Positions 33,062 to 42,952 of a DNA stretch of 64,000 nt are shown here, one piece after another. This DNA comes from Parerythrobacter jejuensis (GTDB lineage: Bacteria > Pseudomonadota > Alphaproteobacteria > Sphingomonadales > Sphingomonadaceae). A program made the position numbers and the translations under genes. How positions within the stretch are numbered: position 1 is the first letter of the stretch; each line of letters starts with the position of its first letter. The DNA is taken from NCBI RefSeq assembly GCF_039536765.1, contig NZ_BAAAZF010000001.1, forward strand, positions 1,054,001-1,118,000. Direction: 5' to 3'. A model generated the notes under the pieces. That model was not told the DNA's origin, ran no database searches, and saw only the letters and a program-made list of their open reading frames with translations.

Positions 33062-35674
33062 TCAGAACTTGAAGCGTACAACGCCGCCATAGGTGCGCGG
33101 TGCGCTGGGGTAGCCGGAAACCGTACCAGCCTGCGCAACACCATCGAACACCGTCAGGATGTACTGGTCGTTGAACAGGTTGCGGCCCCACAGACCCACT
33201 TCGATGCCATTGTCGAGTGCCAACGTCATCGAAGCGTTCACCAGATTGACTTCACGACGGAAGATATTGGTGTTGCCCAGCGCTGCGTTGAACGTCGGCA
33301 GGCCATTGTTGATGTCGCTGTTGCTTTCGTGGTTGTAATCCACACGCGTGATCAAACGGTTGCCCGAGGCACCGAATTCATGCGTGTAGGTTGCCGACGT
33401 CGCGATGGCGATCTCCGGGATACCGGCCGGTGTAACACCGGTCAGATCACCCAGAACGCTGCCGGGGAAATCGTCAAACAGCGGATCGAGATAGGTCATT
33501 GCGAAGGTGAACACGAGGCCATCGGTCGGTGTGATCGTGCTGTCGAGCTCGAAGCCCTTGACCGACTGCTTACCAGCGTTGCGCAGGGCAAAGCCGGTGC
33601 CCGTGAAGGCGAAGCTCTGGAAACCCTGGATGCTCTGGTCGAACAAAGCGACATTCACGCTCAGTCCGTCCCACTGCCCCTTGAAGCCGATTTCGTACAC
33701 TTCGGCTTCTTCCGGACCGGCAAAGCGCGAACCCGATACCAGGTTAGGCAAGGCCAGACCGGCATTCAGGATGTTGGAGGCCGGCGCCGCAATGGTCGAA
33801 CCGCCTGGCCCGGCCAAGAAGTCCGTGTTCGCAGGACGCGAGTCCCGCGACAGGTTGACCGAGCTTGCCTTGAAGCCGGTCGAGTAGCTGCCGTAGACAT
33901 TGATCGAAGGCGACACCTGATATGCTGCACGCAGCAAATAGGTGAACTTGTCATCACGCGTGCGACCGTCTTCGACCGCGTTCGGGATCGTCAGGAACGG
34001 CGGCTGGAACTGAAACGCAGCCAGACCCAACAGCGGGTTGACGGTCGGGTCAGTTGCCGCGCCGATAAGCGCCGCCTGGTTGGCTGCCGGAAGAGCAGCG
34101 AACTGGGCCGCAGTGGTTACCGTCCCGCCGGTTGCACCAGCGATGAAGACATCGACGAAATTGACCTGGGCCAGCGGATCAAAGCTCTGCTGGGCAAGTG
34201 CGAAATCCTTCTTGTCGTCGGTGTAGTTGAACCCGCCGGTGAGGACGAGGCCGTCAACCGGTTCGAAATCAACGGTACCGAAGATCGACCACGACTTGTT
34301 GTCCATCGAGAATTGCTCAGCAGTCAACAGCGGCGTGGCGAAGATGCTTTCCTGCGGGAAACCGAAGCTGGCTTCGAGCCCGTTGAACAGCGTCGGTGCG
34401 CCGGTGATCACATCGACCGGATTGGCACCTGCCAGGATTTCGAAGAAGTCACGGATCTGCGTACCGTTCTCGATCTGGCTGGTCTGCTCGATGCTCTCAT
34501 CGAAATAGAAACCACCAAGCAGGAAGTTGAGCGGTCCGTCGAAATCAGAAGTGATCCGGATTTCCTGCGTGAAAGTGCTCACGGCCTGGTCGCGGGTTTC
34601 ATTGGCGACATCGAGACTGGTGTAGTCGATGTCGGAGATGAACAGGTTTTCCAGCTCACGATAAGAGGTGATCGAAGTCACCGAAATCGGGCCACTGTTC
34701 CAGTCAATCTGGACCGAGCCGCCATAATTTTCGACTTCGTTGATCGGAACCTGGTTCAGGAACGCGTTGTAGCTGAAGAAGTCGGTGTCGAGCGCGCCGC
34801 CAAGTGCGAAGATGGCACCTGCGGTCGGGCCGGCCACCAACGTGCTGACCTGGCAGCAGATTTCGTCAATGCGCGAATAGTCGGCAATGGCGCGGATCTT
34901 CAGGCTGTCACTCGGTTCGAACAGCAACTGGCCGCGGGCCGACCAGCGGTCACGGTTGTTCTGCTCTGTGTCGAGGTTGACGATATTGGCATAGCCGTCA
35001 CGCGTGTTGTAACTGCCGTCGAGCGAGAAGGCGATGCTGTCGCTGATCGGGCCAGTCACGTCAGCCTTGACCACGATGGCATTGAAATTGCCGTAGCTGG
35101 CTTCGACAGCGCCGCCGAATTCAAACTGCGGTTCGCGGGTGACAACCGAGATCACGCCGGCTGACGCGTTCTTGCCGAACAGCGTCGATTGTGGGCCGTT
35201 CAAGACCTCGATGCGCTCGACATTGGGAAGATCGGACAAGGCCGCCGCAGAACGCGAACGGAACACACCGTCGATAAACACACCGACCGACGGCTCGATG
35301 CCGAAGTTGTTGTCGCCGTTACCGAAGCCGCGGATGATGAAGGTCGAAGCCGACGAAGTCTGCAGCTGGCTCACGCGCAGCGAAGGCGTAACGGTCTGGA
35401 GGTCGAGAACGTCGCGAATCTGCGCCTGCTCAAGCACTTCACCGGTGGTAACCGAAACCGAGATCGGTGTTTCCTGCAGGCTTTGAGCACGCTTGGTCGC
35501 GGTCACGATGATAACCGGGGCGCCCGTATCAGGCTCGGCATCGGCGGTGGCGTCGGCATCCTGGGCCAATGCGGCACCCGGGGTGAGAGCGATCCCGGCA
35601 GCGCCGGCCAACAAACCAAGGCGCGAAAGACCCTTACGCGGCGCGAATGCACCGTTCAAAACAGTTGATTTCAT
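33062..35674 (-). CDS. TonB-dependent outer-membrane receptor
   Basis: An 870-residue receptor. A long signal peptide ends Ala-Ala-Leu-Ala-Gln (about residues 34-38). A TonB-box-like Val-Ile-Ile-Val-Thr-Ala-Thr-Lys-Arg lies near 53-61. The plug domain has Ile-Arg-Gly-Phe-Gly and Val-Glu-Arg-Ile-Glu-Val-Leu-Asn-Gly-Pro-Gln-Ser-Thr-Leu-Phe-Gly-Lys-Asn-Ala near 155-173, then a 22-strand barrel follows and the protein ends in Val-Arg-Phe-Lys-Phe, a C-terminal Phe as required for barrel assembly. It belongs to the sphingomonad-type receptors of unknown ligand. No uptake operon is next to it, so the substrate (siderophore, vitamin or glycan) cannot be told. The start has an AGGAAGAGGAAC ribosome site. 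Confidence 0.95.
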   Translation of the reverse strand: MKSTVLNGAFAPRKGLSRLGLLAGAAGIALTPGAALAQDADATADAEPDTGAPVIIVTATKRAQSLQETPISVSVTTGEVLEQAQIRDVLDLQTVTPSLRVSQLQTSSASTFIIRGFGNGDNNFGIEPSVGVFIDGVFRSRSAAALSDLPNVERIEVLNGPQSTLFGKNASAGVISVVTREPQFEFGGAVEASYGNFNAIVVKADVTGPISDSIAFSLDGSYNTRDGYANIVNLDTEQNNRDRWSARGQLLFEPSDSLKIRAIADYSRIDEICCQVSTLVAGPTAGAIFALGGALDTDFFSYNAFLNQVPINEVENYGGSVQIDWNSGPISVTSITSYRELENLFISDIDYTSLDVANETRDQAVSTFTQEIRITSDFDGPLNFLLGGFYFDESIEQTSQIENGTQIRDFFEILAGANPVDVITGAPTLFNGLEASFGFPQESIFATPLLTAEQFSMDNKSWSIFGTVDFEPVDGLVLTGGFNYTDDKKDFALAQQSFDPLAQVNFVDVFIAGATGGTVTTAAQFAALPAANQAALIGAATDPTVNPLLGLAAFQFQPPFLTIPNAVEDGRTRDDKFTYLLRAAYQVSPSINVYGSYSTGFKASSVNLSRDSRPANTDFLAGPGGSTIAAPASNILNAGLALPNLVSGSRFAGPEEAEVYEIGFKGQWDGLSVNVALFDQSIQGFQSFAFTGTGFALRNAGKQSVKGFELDSTITPTDGLVFTFAMTYLDPLFDDFPGSVLGDLTGVTPAGIPEIAIATSATYTHEFGASGNRLITRVDYNHESNSDINNGLPTFNAALGNTNIFRREVNLVNASMTLALDNGIEVGLWGRNLFNDQYILTVFDGVAQAGTVSGYPSAPRTYGGVVRFKF

Positions 35675-35911
35675 GGAATAATGTTCCTCTTCCTGCGCAG
35701 CCGCCAGTGCAAGGGGGAGGAGCCTGCGACCGCTTGATCACGCGCATAGATTGCAGAATCGCTGTTCTCAAGCGTCACCGCGTCGCACACCCGCGTTGGA
35801 ATCGACTTGTTGCACGGTAGACACAGTTGCCGCGCGCGCGCGCATCCGCTAGGGGCGCGGGCGAATATTGCGCTGCAACATAGGCCGCGCTCACCAACAT
35901 AGAGATCCAAC

Positions 35912-37744
35912 ATGTCCCAGGCCCTCCGCAACGTGGCGATCATCGCCCACGTCGATCATGGCAAGACCACACTTGTCGACCAATTGTTCCGCCAGTCCGG
36001 CACCTTCCGCGAAAACCAGCGCGTGGAAGAGCGCGCGATGGATTCGGGCGACCTGGAAAAGGAACGCGGGATTACCATCCTCGCCAAGTGCACCAGTGTC
36101 GAATGGGAACATGAGGGAGAGACGACTCGTATCAACATCGTCGATACCCCGGGCCACGCCGATTTCGGCGCCGAGGTGGAACGCATCCTGAGCATGGTCG
36201 ATGGCGTTATCCTGCTCGTGGACAGCGCGGAAGGCGCGATGCCGCAGACCAAGTTTGTGACCGGCAAGGCGCTCGCATTGGGCCTCAAGCCGATTGTGGT
36301 CGTCAACAAGATCGACCGCCCTGATGGCCGTCCACAAGAAGTGTTGGACGAAGTGTTCGACCTGTTCGCATCGCTCGACGCGACTGACGAGCAGCTCGAT
36401 TTCCCTTCCCTGTGGGCTTCGGGCCGCGATGGCTATGCCAGCAATGACGAAAGCGCACGCGAAGGCAATCTGGAGCCGCTGTTCAAGCTGATCACCGAGC
36501 ACGTACCTGCCCCCGGCCTCGACGAAAGCGGACCGTTCTCCTTCCTCGCCACACTGCTGGATCGTGACAACTTCATGGGCCGCGTGCTCACCGGCCGTGT
36601 GCAATCGGGCACGATCAACATCAACGATCCGATCCACGCCATCGATCTGGACGGCAATGTTGTCGAAGTCGGCCGCGCGACCAAGCTGATGAGCTTTGAC
36701 GGGCTCGAGCGGGTCCCGGTCGAAACCGCCAAGGCGGGCGACATCATCGCGCTGGCAGGCCTCGAAAAGGCAACCGTCGCCAACACCATTTGCGACCCGA
36801 GCGTGAAGGAACCGATTGCCGCGCAGCTGATCGATCCCCCCACCCTCGCCATGCGCTTTGCCGTGAATGACAGCCCGCTGGCGGGCCGCGAGGGCAGCAA
36901 GGTTACCAGCCGCATGATCCGTGACCGGCTTGAGCGCGAGGCGGAAACCAACGTCGCCATTCGCGTGACCGAAAGCAGCGACAAGGACAGTTTCGAAGTG
37001 GCTGGCCGCGGCGAATTGCAGCTCGGCGTGCTGATCGAAACGATGCGCCGCGAAGGCTTCGAGCTGGGCATCAGCCGCCCCCGCGTCCTGTTCACAGAAG
37101 AAAACGGCCAACGCATGGAGCCGTATGAAACCGTCGTGATCGACGTGGATGACGAACACTCCGGCACCGTGGTCGAGAAGATGCAGAAGCGTAAGGCCGA
37201 TCTCACCGAGATGCGCCCGAGCGGCAAGGGCAAGACCCGCATCACCTTTTCCGCCCCGTCACGCGGGCTGATCGGCTATCACGGCGAATTCCTGTCCGAC
37301 ACGCGCGGCACCGGCATCATGAACCGCCTGTTCGAGAAATACGGCCCCTATAAGGGCGCCGTGGGCGGTCGCAGCCAGGGCGTGCTGATTTCCAACGGTA
37401 CCGGCGAAGCGACCGGCTATGCGCTCTACGCACTGGAAGAACGCGGCGAGCTTTTCATCGGCAGCCAGGCCAAGGTCTATGAAGGCATGGTGATCGGCGA
37501 AAATGCCAAACCGGACGATCTGGAAGTCAATCCGATGAAGTCCAAACAGCTGACCAACTTCCGTTCCACCGGCAAGGACGACGCGATCCGCCTCACCCCG
37601 CCGCGCGTGATGACCCTGGAGCAGTCGATCGCTTACATCGACGATGATGAAATGGTCGAAGTAACTCCGGAAAGCATCCGTCTGCGTAAGGCACTGCTGT
37701 GCCCGCACGAGCGCAAAAAGGCGAAGCGCAAGATCGAGGCGTAA
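35912..37744 (+). CDS. typA: Translational GTPase TypA/BipA
   Basis: A 610-residue ribosome-associated GTPase related to EF-G, which helps 50S assembly and stress or cold growth. G1 is [10 protein letters not shown] near residues 12-21, the effector loop has Arg-Gly-Ile-Thr-Ile, G3 is Asp-Thr-Pro-Gly-His and G4 Asn-Lys-Ile-Asp-Arg. The later domains run to a Lys-rich C terminus (Lys-Lys-Ala-Lys-Arg-Lys-Ile-Glu), and Gly-Arg-Ser-Gln-Gly-Val-Leu-Ile-Ser is in the TypA-specific C-terminal domain. The 237-base gap before it, shared with the TonB receptor, contains an alternating CG run at 35831-35843 and no gene. Confidence 0.97.
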   Translation: MSQALRNVAIIAHVDHGKTTLVDQLFRQSGTFRENQRVEERAMDSGDLEKERGITILAKCTSVEWEHEGETTRINIVDTPGHADFGAEVERILSMVDGVILLVDSAEGAMPQTKFVTGKALALGLKPIVVVNKIDRPDGRPQEVLDEVFDLFASLDATDEQLDFPSLWASGRDGYASNDESAREGNLEPLFKLITEHVPAPGLDESGPFSFLATLLDRDNFMGRVLTGRVQSGTININDPIHAIDLDGNVVEVGRATKLMSFDGLERVPVETAKAGDIIALAGLEKATVANTICDPSVKEPIAAQLIDPPTLAMRFAVNDSPLAGREGSKVTSRMIRDRLEREAETNVAIRVTESSDKDSFEVAGRGELQLGVLIETMRREGFELGISRPRVLFTEENGQRMEPYETVVIDVDDEHSGTVVEKMQKRKADLTEMRPSGKGKTRITFSAPSRGLIGYHGEFLSDTRGTGIMNRLFEKYGPYKGAVGGRSQGVLISNGTGEATGYALYALEERGELFIGSQAKVYEGMVIGENAKPDDLEVNPMKSKQLTNFRSTGKDDAIRLTPPRVMTLEQSIAYIDDDEMVEVTPESIRLRKALLCPHERKKAKRKIEA

Positions 37745-37941
37745 GCGCTAGCAGACCCTGCGGCCTCCATTGGAGCCAGTTTCGACTTTCGACTGCAAGA
37801 CGCTTTGTTGAAGCAATCGGCGTTGACCCAGTTGACCTGGCTCCCAAGCAAGCGCAGCTTTGGGCTGGAAGTGCGATTGATTCGACGTGATACGCCTGCA
37901 TTGGTTGCTCGTCGGTTCGCTGTGTTGGGGGTAGCCACAGG

Positions 37942-39300
37942 ATGAGCAGAGCTACTAGTCCGCGCAGCCATCAGGATGCTGCCGACCCAAAAGACGGGAT
38001 TCGCGGCGCACTGGCAGTCGAACGGATTGAGTTCGATCCCTGGACTGTGTTGGCATTCCTTTACCCGCTTTCTCAATTGATTGTCTTCGATCTCGTCGGT
38101 CAATTGTACCTGCTCGACATTCTTGCGCTGCCGATGCTGGCGCTCTTGCTGACACTTTCAGACGCCGGGGACCGGCTTTACCGGTTGAGGGTGTTCTTCA
38201 TCTTCATGGGTCTCTGGCTTCTAGGTCAGGTGCTGACGGATCTGGTACGCGGGACGGTTCCGTCAGATTATCTTCGCGGGTGGTCGAGAATTGTCTTCCT
38301 GGGCCTGCATGTCTGCGTGCTGTGGCTCTGGCTGCCGCGTCGACGAAGCTACATGATTGCCTTCGCGATCGGCTTGGGCATCGCCTCTGCCTATAATATT
38401 CCCGAGGAATTCATCAAAGATGCGTGGAAGTTCGGGTATGACAAAGCCCTTGTTTACTGCTCGCTCGGGCTGCTGCTGGTCATTGCTTTGCGGTACCGGC
38501 GTATCCAGTACCTGATACCGGCCGTTCTGGCTCTCTTGAGCCTCTACATTCTGCTTCAAGGGGCGCGTGCTTCCTTCGCCATTGCGCTTTTTTCCTCTGC
38601 GGTCGCCGCATTTGTTCTGTTCGTTACCCCGTTCAAGGAATGGCGCAGGAAACTGAATTTCGGTGGCTTTGCGATTATTCTGGTCGGTGGCGCTGCGGTG
38701 ATCTGGGGCGCGACATTCACTTACACTGCCGCCGCCGAGAATGGCTGGTTAGGCCGCGAAGCCTATTTGAAATACCGTGACCAGACATCAGGTGAAGTGC
38801 CGTTGATCCTGGGTGGACGCACCGAGAGCCTGGTATCGGTTCGAGCAATCGCAGACTCGCCAGTTCTGGGACACGGAAGTTGGGCGCGCGATGCGCGCTA
38901 TGTCGCATTGCATCACTCGATCAAGGTCGAACTGGGTCTACCCATCTTCGACGCCCAGAAGGGCAAGCGCGACCTGATTCCGTCCCACAGCTACCTGCTG
39001 GGCTCGTGGGTGGAGGCTGGCGTGCTTGGCGGCTTATTCTGGCTGTTCGTGTTAAGCCTGCCCTTCGCCACGCTCTTCCAGCTACTCAAGCGCGAGGAAG
39101 TTCTCGCTCCGCTCATCGCATATTGCTCTTTCGCATTGATTTGGTCGGTCCTTTTCAGCCCGTTCAGCGGGAGTGAACGGTTCCTGGTATCCTTCCAATT
39201 GGTCGTCTTGTTCTGGTTCTTGCGGACTGGAGCAATATCGGTTTCCGTCTTTGCTCCATTGCGCGGAAAGCAACGTGGTGCCCAAGGGTTGGCGGGTTGA
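37942..39300 (+). CDS. O-antigen ligase/polymerase-like membrane protein
   Basis: A 452-residue protein with about 11-12 transmembrane helices and a large periplasmic loop near residues 255-330. The loop contains Leu-Gly-His-Gly-Ser-Trp-Ala-Arg, and further on Pro-Ser-His-Ser-Tyr-Leu-Leu-Gly-Ser-Trp-Val-Glu-Ala-Gly. This resembles the His-containing motif of the O-antigen ligase / Wzy polymerase (WaaL, Wzy_C) superfamily, which transfers or joins glycan repeats. There are no other glycosyltransferases near it, so it may be an accessory polysaccharide polymerase. The 197 bases before it, after typA, hold no gene; I see no clear promoter there. Confidence 0.72.
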   Translation: MSRATSPRSHQDAADPKDGIRGALAVERIEFDPWTVLAFLYPLSQLIVFDLVGQLYLLDILALPMLALLLTLSDAGDRLYRLRVFFIFMGLWLLGQVLTDLVRGTVPSDYLRGWSRIVFLGLHVCVLWLWLPRRRSYMIAFAIGLGIASAYNIPEEFIKDAWKFGYDKALVYCSLGLLLVIALRYRRIQYLIPAVLALLSLYILLQGARASFAIALFSSAVAAFVLFVTPFKEWRRKLNFGGFAIILVGGAAVIWGATFTYTAAAENGWLGREAYLKYRDQTSGEVPLILGGRTESLVSVRAIADSPVLGHGSWARDARYVALHHSIKVELGLPIFDAQKGKRDLIPSHSYLLGSWVEAGVLGGLFWLFVLSLPFATLFQLLKREEVLAPLIAYCSFALIWSVLFSPFSGSERFLVSFQLVVLFWFLRTGAISVSVFAPLRGKQRGAQGLAG

Positions 39301-39384
39301 GCTTCGCAGTACGAGAATTCTGCCGTCGGAACCGGCAATCGATGAAAATTGTCACTGGAATGCCGGGCCATCATGGGCTTTGCG

Positions 39385-41364
39385 ATGGCTAATCTGGATT
39401 ACCGTGCAGATATTGACGGGTTGCGTGCGCTCGCAGTCAGCGTGGTTGTCCTATTCCATATCGGCAGCCCCGCCTTTCAGGGCGGTTACGTTGGTGTCGA
39501 CGTCTTCTTCGTGATTTCCGGATACCTGATCACGAAGATTATCGCCGACGAAATGGCCACCGGTCGTTATTCGATCCTGAACTTCTATGAGCGAAGGCTA
39601 AGGCGATTGATGCCCTCGCTCTTCGTAGTTGCGGCGATGACATTGCTCGTCGCCGTATTCTTGCTTGCTCCGCAAGAACTGGTCGGCCTCGCCAAGTCGT
39701 CGATCGCGACGATGCTGTTCGCGGCCAACATCTTCTTTTTCCGGCAGGAGGGGTATTTCGACGGAGCAGCCGAGCTCAAACCCAACCTGCACATGTGGTC
39801 GCTGGCGGTCGAAGAGCAATTCTATCTCGTCTTCCCGGTCGTTCTACTCTTTCTGTACCGCTTTTTCCGGCCGCATGTCCGCGCCTTCATCGGGCTGGCA
39901 GTAATACTCTCCCTGTTGGCGAGCGCCTGGGCCACCTATGCTGCCCCCACTTTCAACTTCTATCTTCCGATAACCCGCGCCTGGGAACTTCTTGTAGGAT
40001 CGCTTCTGGCGCTGGGCGCCTTTCCGGAAGTGCGTTCCCGCTCAGTGCGGGGAGGCCTCGCATTCCTGGGTCTGGGTCTGATCGTCGTGGCGGTACTAGG
40101 ATTCAGTGCAGCCACTCCCTTCCCGGGTCCATTTGCACTACTCCCGATCTTGGGATCAGCCCTCTTGCTCTGGACCGCGGAAGGTACGCTCATCGGCAGG
40201 GCCCTGTCGCTCCGGTCTGTGGTGTATGTCGGGTTGATCTCCTATCCACTCTATCTCGTCCATTGGCCCGCAATCGTGCTATTCAAATTCGCGTATATTG
40301 GTGCGGACCTGGGCGATCTCACAATCGGTCAGTCCATCCTGATTGTGATGGTTTCGATTGGCTGCGCATCCCTTCTCTATCACTTTGTCGAAAGGCCCTT
40401 TCGCGACCGGAACCGGGTCAGTTCAAAGACCGTGTTCGGAGTTTCGGCTGGCGTGGCGTTTTCGATTGTCGCCATTTCCGGCGCAATAATTGCCCAAAAC
40501 GGCTTCCCCTCGCGCGGAAGCACGAAGAGTGAAACCACCCAGTCGCTGGAAAAGGAAATTGTTGCATTCCAGGCGAATGATTGCCTGCGGCGCGGATCTA
40601 CGCCGGCCCCGCATGGCCAGTGCAAGCTGGGCAACATGGAGAGCGAAAGGCATCCGATTGCGCTGCTCTGGGGAGACAGCCAGGCCGCCCACCTTGCACC
40701 TGCGATGGAAAGTGCGGGAGCCGAGACCGGGGTCGCAATCCAACAGCACACAAAGGCCGGCTGCCCACCGATTCTCGCGGACGGGTTTTTTCCGGAAAAT
40801 CGTATGACGTCAGGATGCCCTGCTTTCAATCAAGCGGTCTTGGCCCGGATCGAAGGCGATCAAAGAATCAAAGTCCTTTTCGTCGCTGCACAATGGGAAA
40901 CCTATCTCGAAGGTCGCGTACTTGCGACGTCAGGTACGTGGCGCGTTGGCACCCGGGATTCCTACGCAACCATCTCCGCCACACTGCACAAACTCGCCGG
41001 ATTGATGCAAGCGCGTGGCGGAAAGCTGGTCGTGGTCGGCCCGGCACCCACGCCCGTTGTCGATCTGCTGACGTGTATCCGGACGTCGGAATTCCAGGGG
41101 CGTGGGCAGTTGCCGTGTCAGTCGTTCGCCGCAGCAGCGAGCCTGAAGAACGCCGCCGATTTTCGGCAATCGATCATTGCTCCCGCTCTTTCGTCTGGTG
41201 GAACGCTGGTCGTTATCGATCCGGTATCGCTCTTTTGTGACAATGAAAGATGCGAAGCCACGAGCTCTGGCCGGCCCCTGTTTCTGGACCAGGTGCACTT
41301 TTCCGAAACCGGTTCAATCAGGTTACAAGAAGCGATCACGAACGCGCTTGAGCAAGCAAGATGA
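39385..41364 (+). CDS. Acyltransferase 3 with C-terminal SGNH domain (OafA type)
   Basis: A 659-residue cell-surface glycan acyltransferase. The N-terminal half has ten or so helices and starts Tyr-Arg-Ala-Asp-Ile-Asp-Gly-Leu-Arg-Ala-Leu-Ala-Val, then Gly-Val-Asp-Val-Phe-Phe-Val-Ile-Ser-Gly-Tyr-Leu-Ile-Thr, both diagnostic for the acyltransferase_3 family. The C-terminal SGNH domain has block I Trp-Gly-Asp-Ser-Gln-Ala-Ala-His near 429 and the catalytic Asp-x2-His as Asp-Gln-Val-His-Phe near 635. Such proteins O-acetylate lipopolysaccharide or capsule sugars. The frame is open to 39349; I chose the ATG at 39385 since it gives the normal N terminus. It follows the ligase-like gene by 84 bases. 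Confidence 0.88.
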   Translation: MANLDYRADIDGLRALAVSVVVLFHIGSPAFQGGYVGVDVFFVISGYLITKIIADEMATGRYSILNFYERRLRRLMPSLFVVAAMTLLVAVFLLAPQELVGLAKSSIATMLFAANIFFFRQEGYFDGAAELKPNLHMWSLAVEEQFYLVFPVVLLFLYRFFRPHVRAFIGLAVILSLLASAWATYAAPTFNFYLPITRAWELLVGSLLALGAFPEVRSRSVRGGLAFLGLGLIVVAVLGFSAATPFPGPFALLPILGSALLLWTAEGTLIGRALSLRSVVYVGLISYPLYLVHWPAIVLFKFAYIGADLGDLTIGQSILIVMVSIGCASLLYHFVERPFRDRNRVSSKTVFGVSAGVAFSIVAISGAIIAQNGFPSRGSTKSETTQSLEKEIVAFQANDCLRRGSTPAPHGQCKLGNMESERHPIALLWGDSQAAHLAPAMESAGAETGVAIQQHTKAGCPPILADGFFPENRMTSGCPAFNQAVLARIEGDQRIKVLFVAAQWETYLEGRVLATSGTWRVGTRDSYATISATLHKLAGLMQARGGKLVVVGPAPTPVVDLLTCIRTSEFQGRGQLPCQSFAAAASLKNAADFRQSIIAPALSSGGTLVVIDPVSLFCDNERCEATSSGRPLFLDQVHFSETGSIRLQEAITNALEQAR

Positions 41365-41416
41365 TGATGCACTGCGCCGGTAGCCATCCCGTGCCTGCCC
41401 TGTTACCTGCCCGCGC

Positions 41417-42934
41417 ATGACAACAGGCTCCTTCCAGACCGGCACTCTCGTCTCGCTCGCGCTCTATTTCATCCTGATGCTGGGTATCGGGCTGTATGCG
41501 TGGCGCAAGTCGACTTCGGACAGTGCGGGCTATCTCCTTGCTGGACGAAATCTGCATCCGGCTGTGGCGGCGCTGAGTGCCGGGGCCTCGGACATGTCGG
41601 GCTGGCTGCTGCTGGGCTTGCCCGGTGCGCTCTATGCCAGCGGGCTGGTAGAGGCGTGGATCGGTATCGGGCTGTTTGTCGGCGCCGTGGCGAACTGGAT
41701 CATCGTCGCACCGCGCCTGCGCCAACAGACCGAAGATCTGGGCAATGCGCTGACCATTCCGGAATTCCTCGCCAATCGCTTCCCCGACAAGGCGGTGGCC
41801 CTGCGGGTGGTGAGCGCAGTGATCATTGTGCTGTTTTTCACCGTCTACACGGCAGCCGGGCTGGTTGGTGGCGGCAAACTGTTCGAAACCGCCTTTGCCG
41901 GGATCATGCCGGGAGCGGGCATGAGCGACTACATGCTCGGCATCTGGATCACCGCCGGCGTGGTGCTTGCCTATACGATGGTGGGTGGCTTTCTGGCCGT
42001 CAGCCTGACCGATTTCGTCCAGGGCTGCATCATGGTGGTGGCGCTGGTGCTGATGCCGCTGGTGGTGATCTGGGGCGGCAAGGATGTGGGCGCGTTGGGC
42101 GAATGGAGCGCGGTGACAGGGATGCTCAACGAGGTCGATCCCGGCCTGTTCAGCCTGTTTGGCGGGCTGACTCTGATTGGCTGGCTGAGCGCGGTAACCT
42201 GGGGACTGGGCTATTTCGGGCAGCCGCATATCATCGTGCGTTTCATGGCGGTGCGCAGTGTCGCAGACGTTAAGGTGGCGCGCACGATCGGCCTGAGCTG
42301 GATGGCCGTGGCGCTGATCGGGGCCATCGGCGTCGGCATTGCTGGCCGCGCCTATGCCGAGGCGAATGGCGTGGTGGTACAAGACCCGGAGACGATCTTC
42401 ATCCTTCTGGCAGACCTTCTGTTCCACCCGCTGATTACCGGCTTCCTGCTGGCGGCATTGCTGGCGGCAATCATGAGTACGATCAGCTCGCAATTGCTGG
42501 TCAGCTCCAGCAGTCTGACCGAGGATTTCTACCGTCTGTTCCTGCGCAAGGAATGCAGCGAGACCGAGGCGGTGAATGTCGGGCGACTTTGCGTGCTGTT
42601 GGTCGCCCTCGCCGCAATTGTGATTGCGCGTGATCCGGACAGTCAGGTTCTGGGGCTGGTTTCCAACGCCTGGGCCGGGTTCGGCGCGGCGTTTGGCCCG
42701 CTGATCCTGTTTGCGCTGACATGGGACAAGATGACTGGTGCAGGCGCAGTGTCCGGATTGGTCGTTGGCGCCGCCACGGTGATGGTTTGGATTGCACTGG
42801 GCTGGAACGGGGCGTTCCTGGGAGGTCCGGGCGTCTACGAGATCATCCCGGGTTTCGTGGCCGCGAGCCTCGCTATCTGGCTTGTCTCCAAAGCAACAGC
42901 GCGCGACGAGGAATCCTCACCGCGCGCTGCCTAG
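41417..42934 (+). CDS. putP: Sodium/proline symporter
   Basis: A 505-residue sodium:solute symporter of the PutP subfamily, with about 13 helices. The hallmarks are Ser-Ala-Gly-Ala-Ser-Asp-Met-Ser-Gly-Trp-Leu-Leu-Leu-Gly-Leu-Pro-Gly near residues 51-67, Thr-Met-Val-Gly-Gly-Phe-Leu-Ala-Val-Ser, and Ala-Ile-Met-Ser-Thr-Ile-Ser-Ser-Gln-Leu-Leu-Val near 350. These fit proline uptake driven by sodium. No putA is in the window. The gene starts 52 bases after the acyltransferase stop and converges on ccdA across 18 bases. Confidence 0.93.
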   Translation: MTTGSFQTGTLVSLALYFILMLGIGLYAWRKSTSDSAGYLLAGRNLHPAVAALSAGASDMSGWLLLGLPGALYASGLVEAWIGIGLFVGAVANWIIVAPRLRQQTEDLGNALTIPEFLANRFPDKAVALRVVSAVIIVLFFTVYTAAGLVGGGKLFETAFAGIMPGAGMSDYMLGIWITAGVVLAYTMVGGFLAVSLTDFVQGCIMVVALVLMPLVVIWGGKDVGALGEWSAVTGMLNEVDPGLFSLFGGLTLIGWLSAVTWGLGYFGQPHIIVRFMAVRSVADVKVARTIGLSWMAVALIGAIGVGIAGRAYAEANGVVVQDPETIFILLADLLFHPLITGFLLAALLAAIMSTISSQLLVSSSSLTEDFYRLFLRKECSETEAVNVGRLCVLLVALAAIVIARDPDSQVLGLVSNAWAGFGAAFGPLILFALTWDKMTGAGAVSGLVVGAATVMVWIALGWNGAFLGGPGVYEIIPGFVAASLAIWLVSKATARDEESSPRAA

Positions 42935-42952
42935 GGTGCGATCATTGCTGCC

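Noticed and set aside
33050-33065. Palindrome CTGATC-gttc-GATCAG over the TonB receptor stop
   Set aside because: No T run and it overlaps the stop codon; the real terminator is 30 bases further on. It only resembles the TetR operator core by chance.
32987-35164. 725-codon plus-strand open frame across the TonB receptor
   Set aside because: It is antisense to a receptor with full plug and barrel motifs, has no ribosome site or domain pattern, and its Arg/Glu-rich composition is what the complement of this high-GC coding sequence gives.
35831-35843. Alternating CG run before typA
   Set aside because: Only 13 bases; could favour Z-DNA but is too short to claim and is expected occasionally in high-GC DNA.
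35891-37159. 422-codon minus-strand frame inside typA
   Set aside because: Antisense shadow; typA motifs are complete on the plus strand.
41336-42493. 385-codon minus-strand frame rich in His, Gln and Arg across putP
   Set aside because: Composition is the complement of a membrane protein; putP motifs are intact on the other strand.
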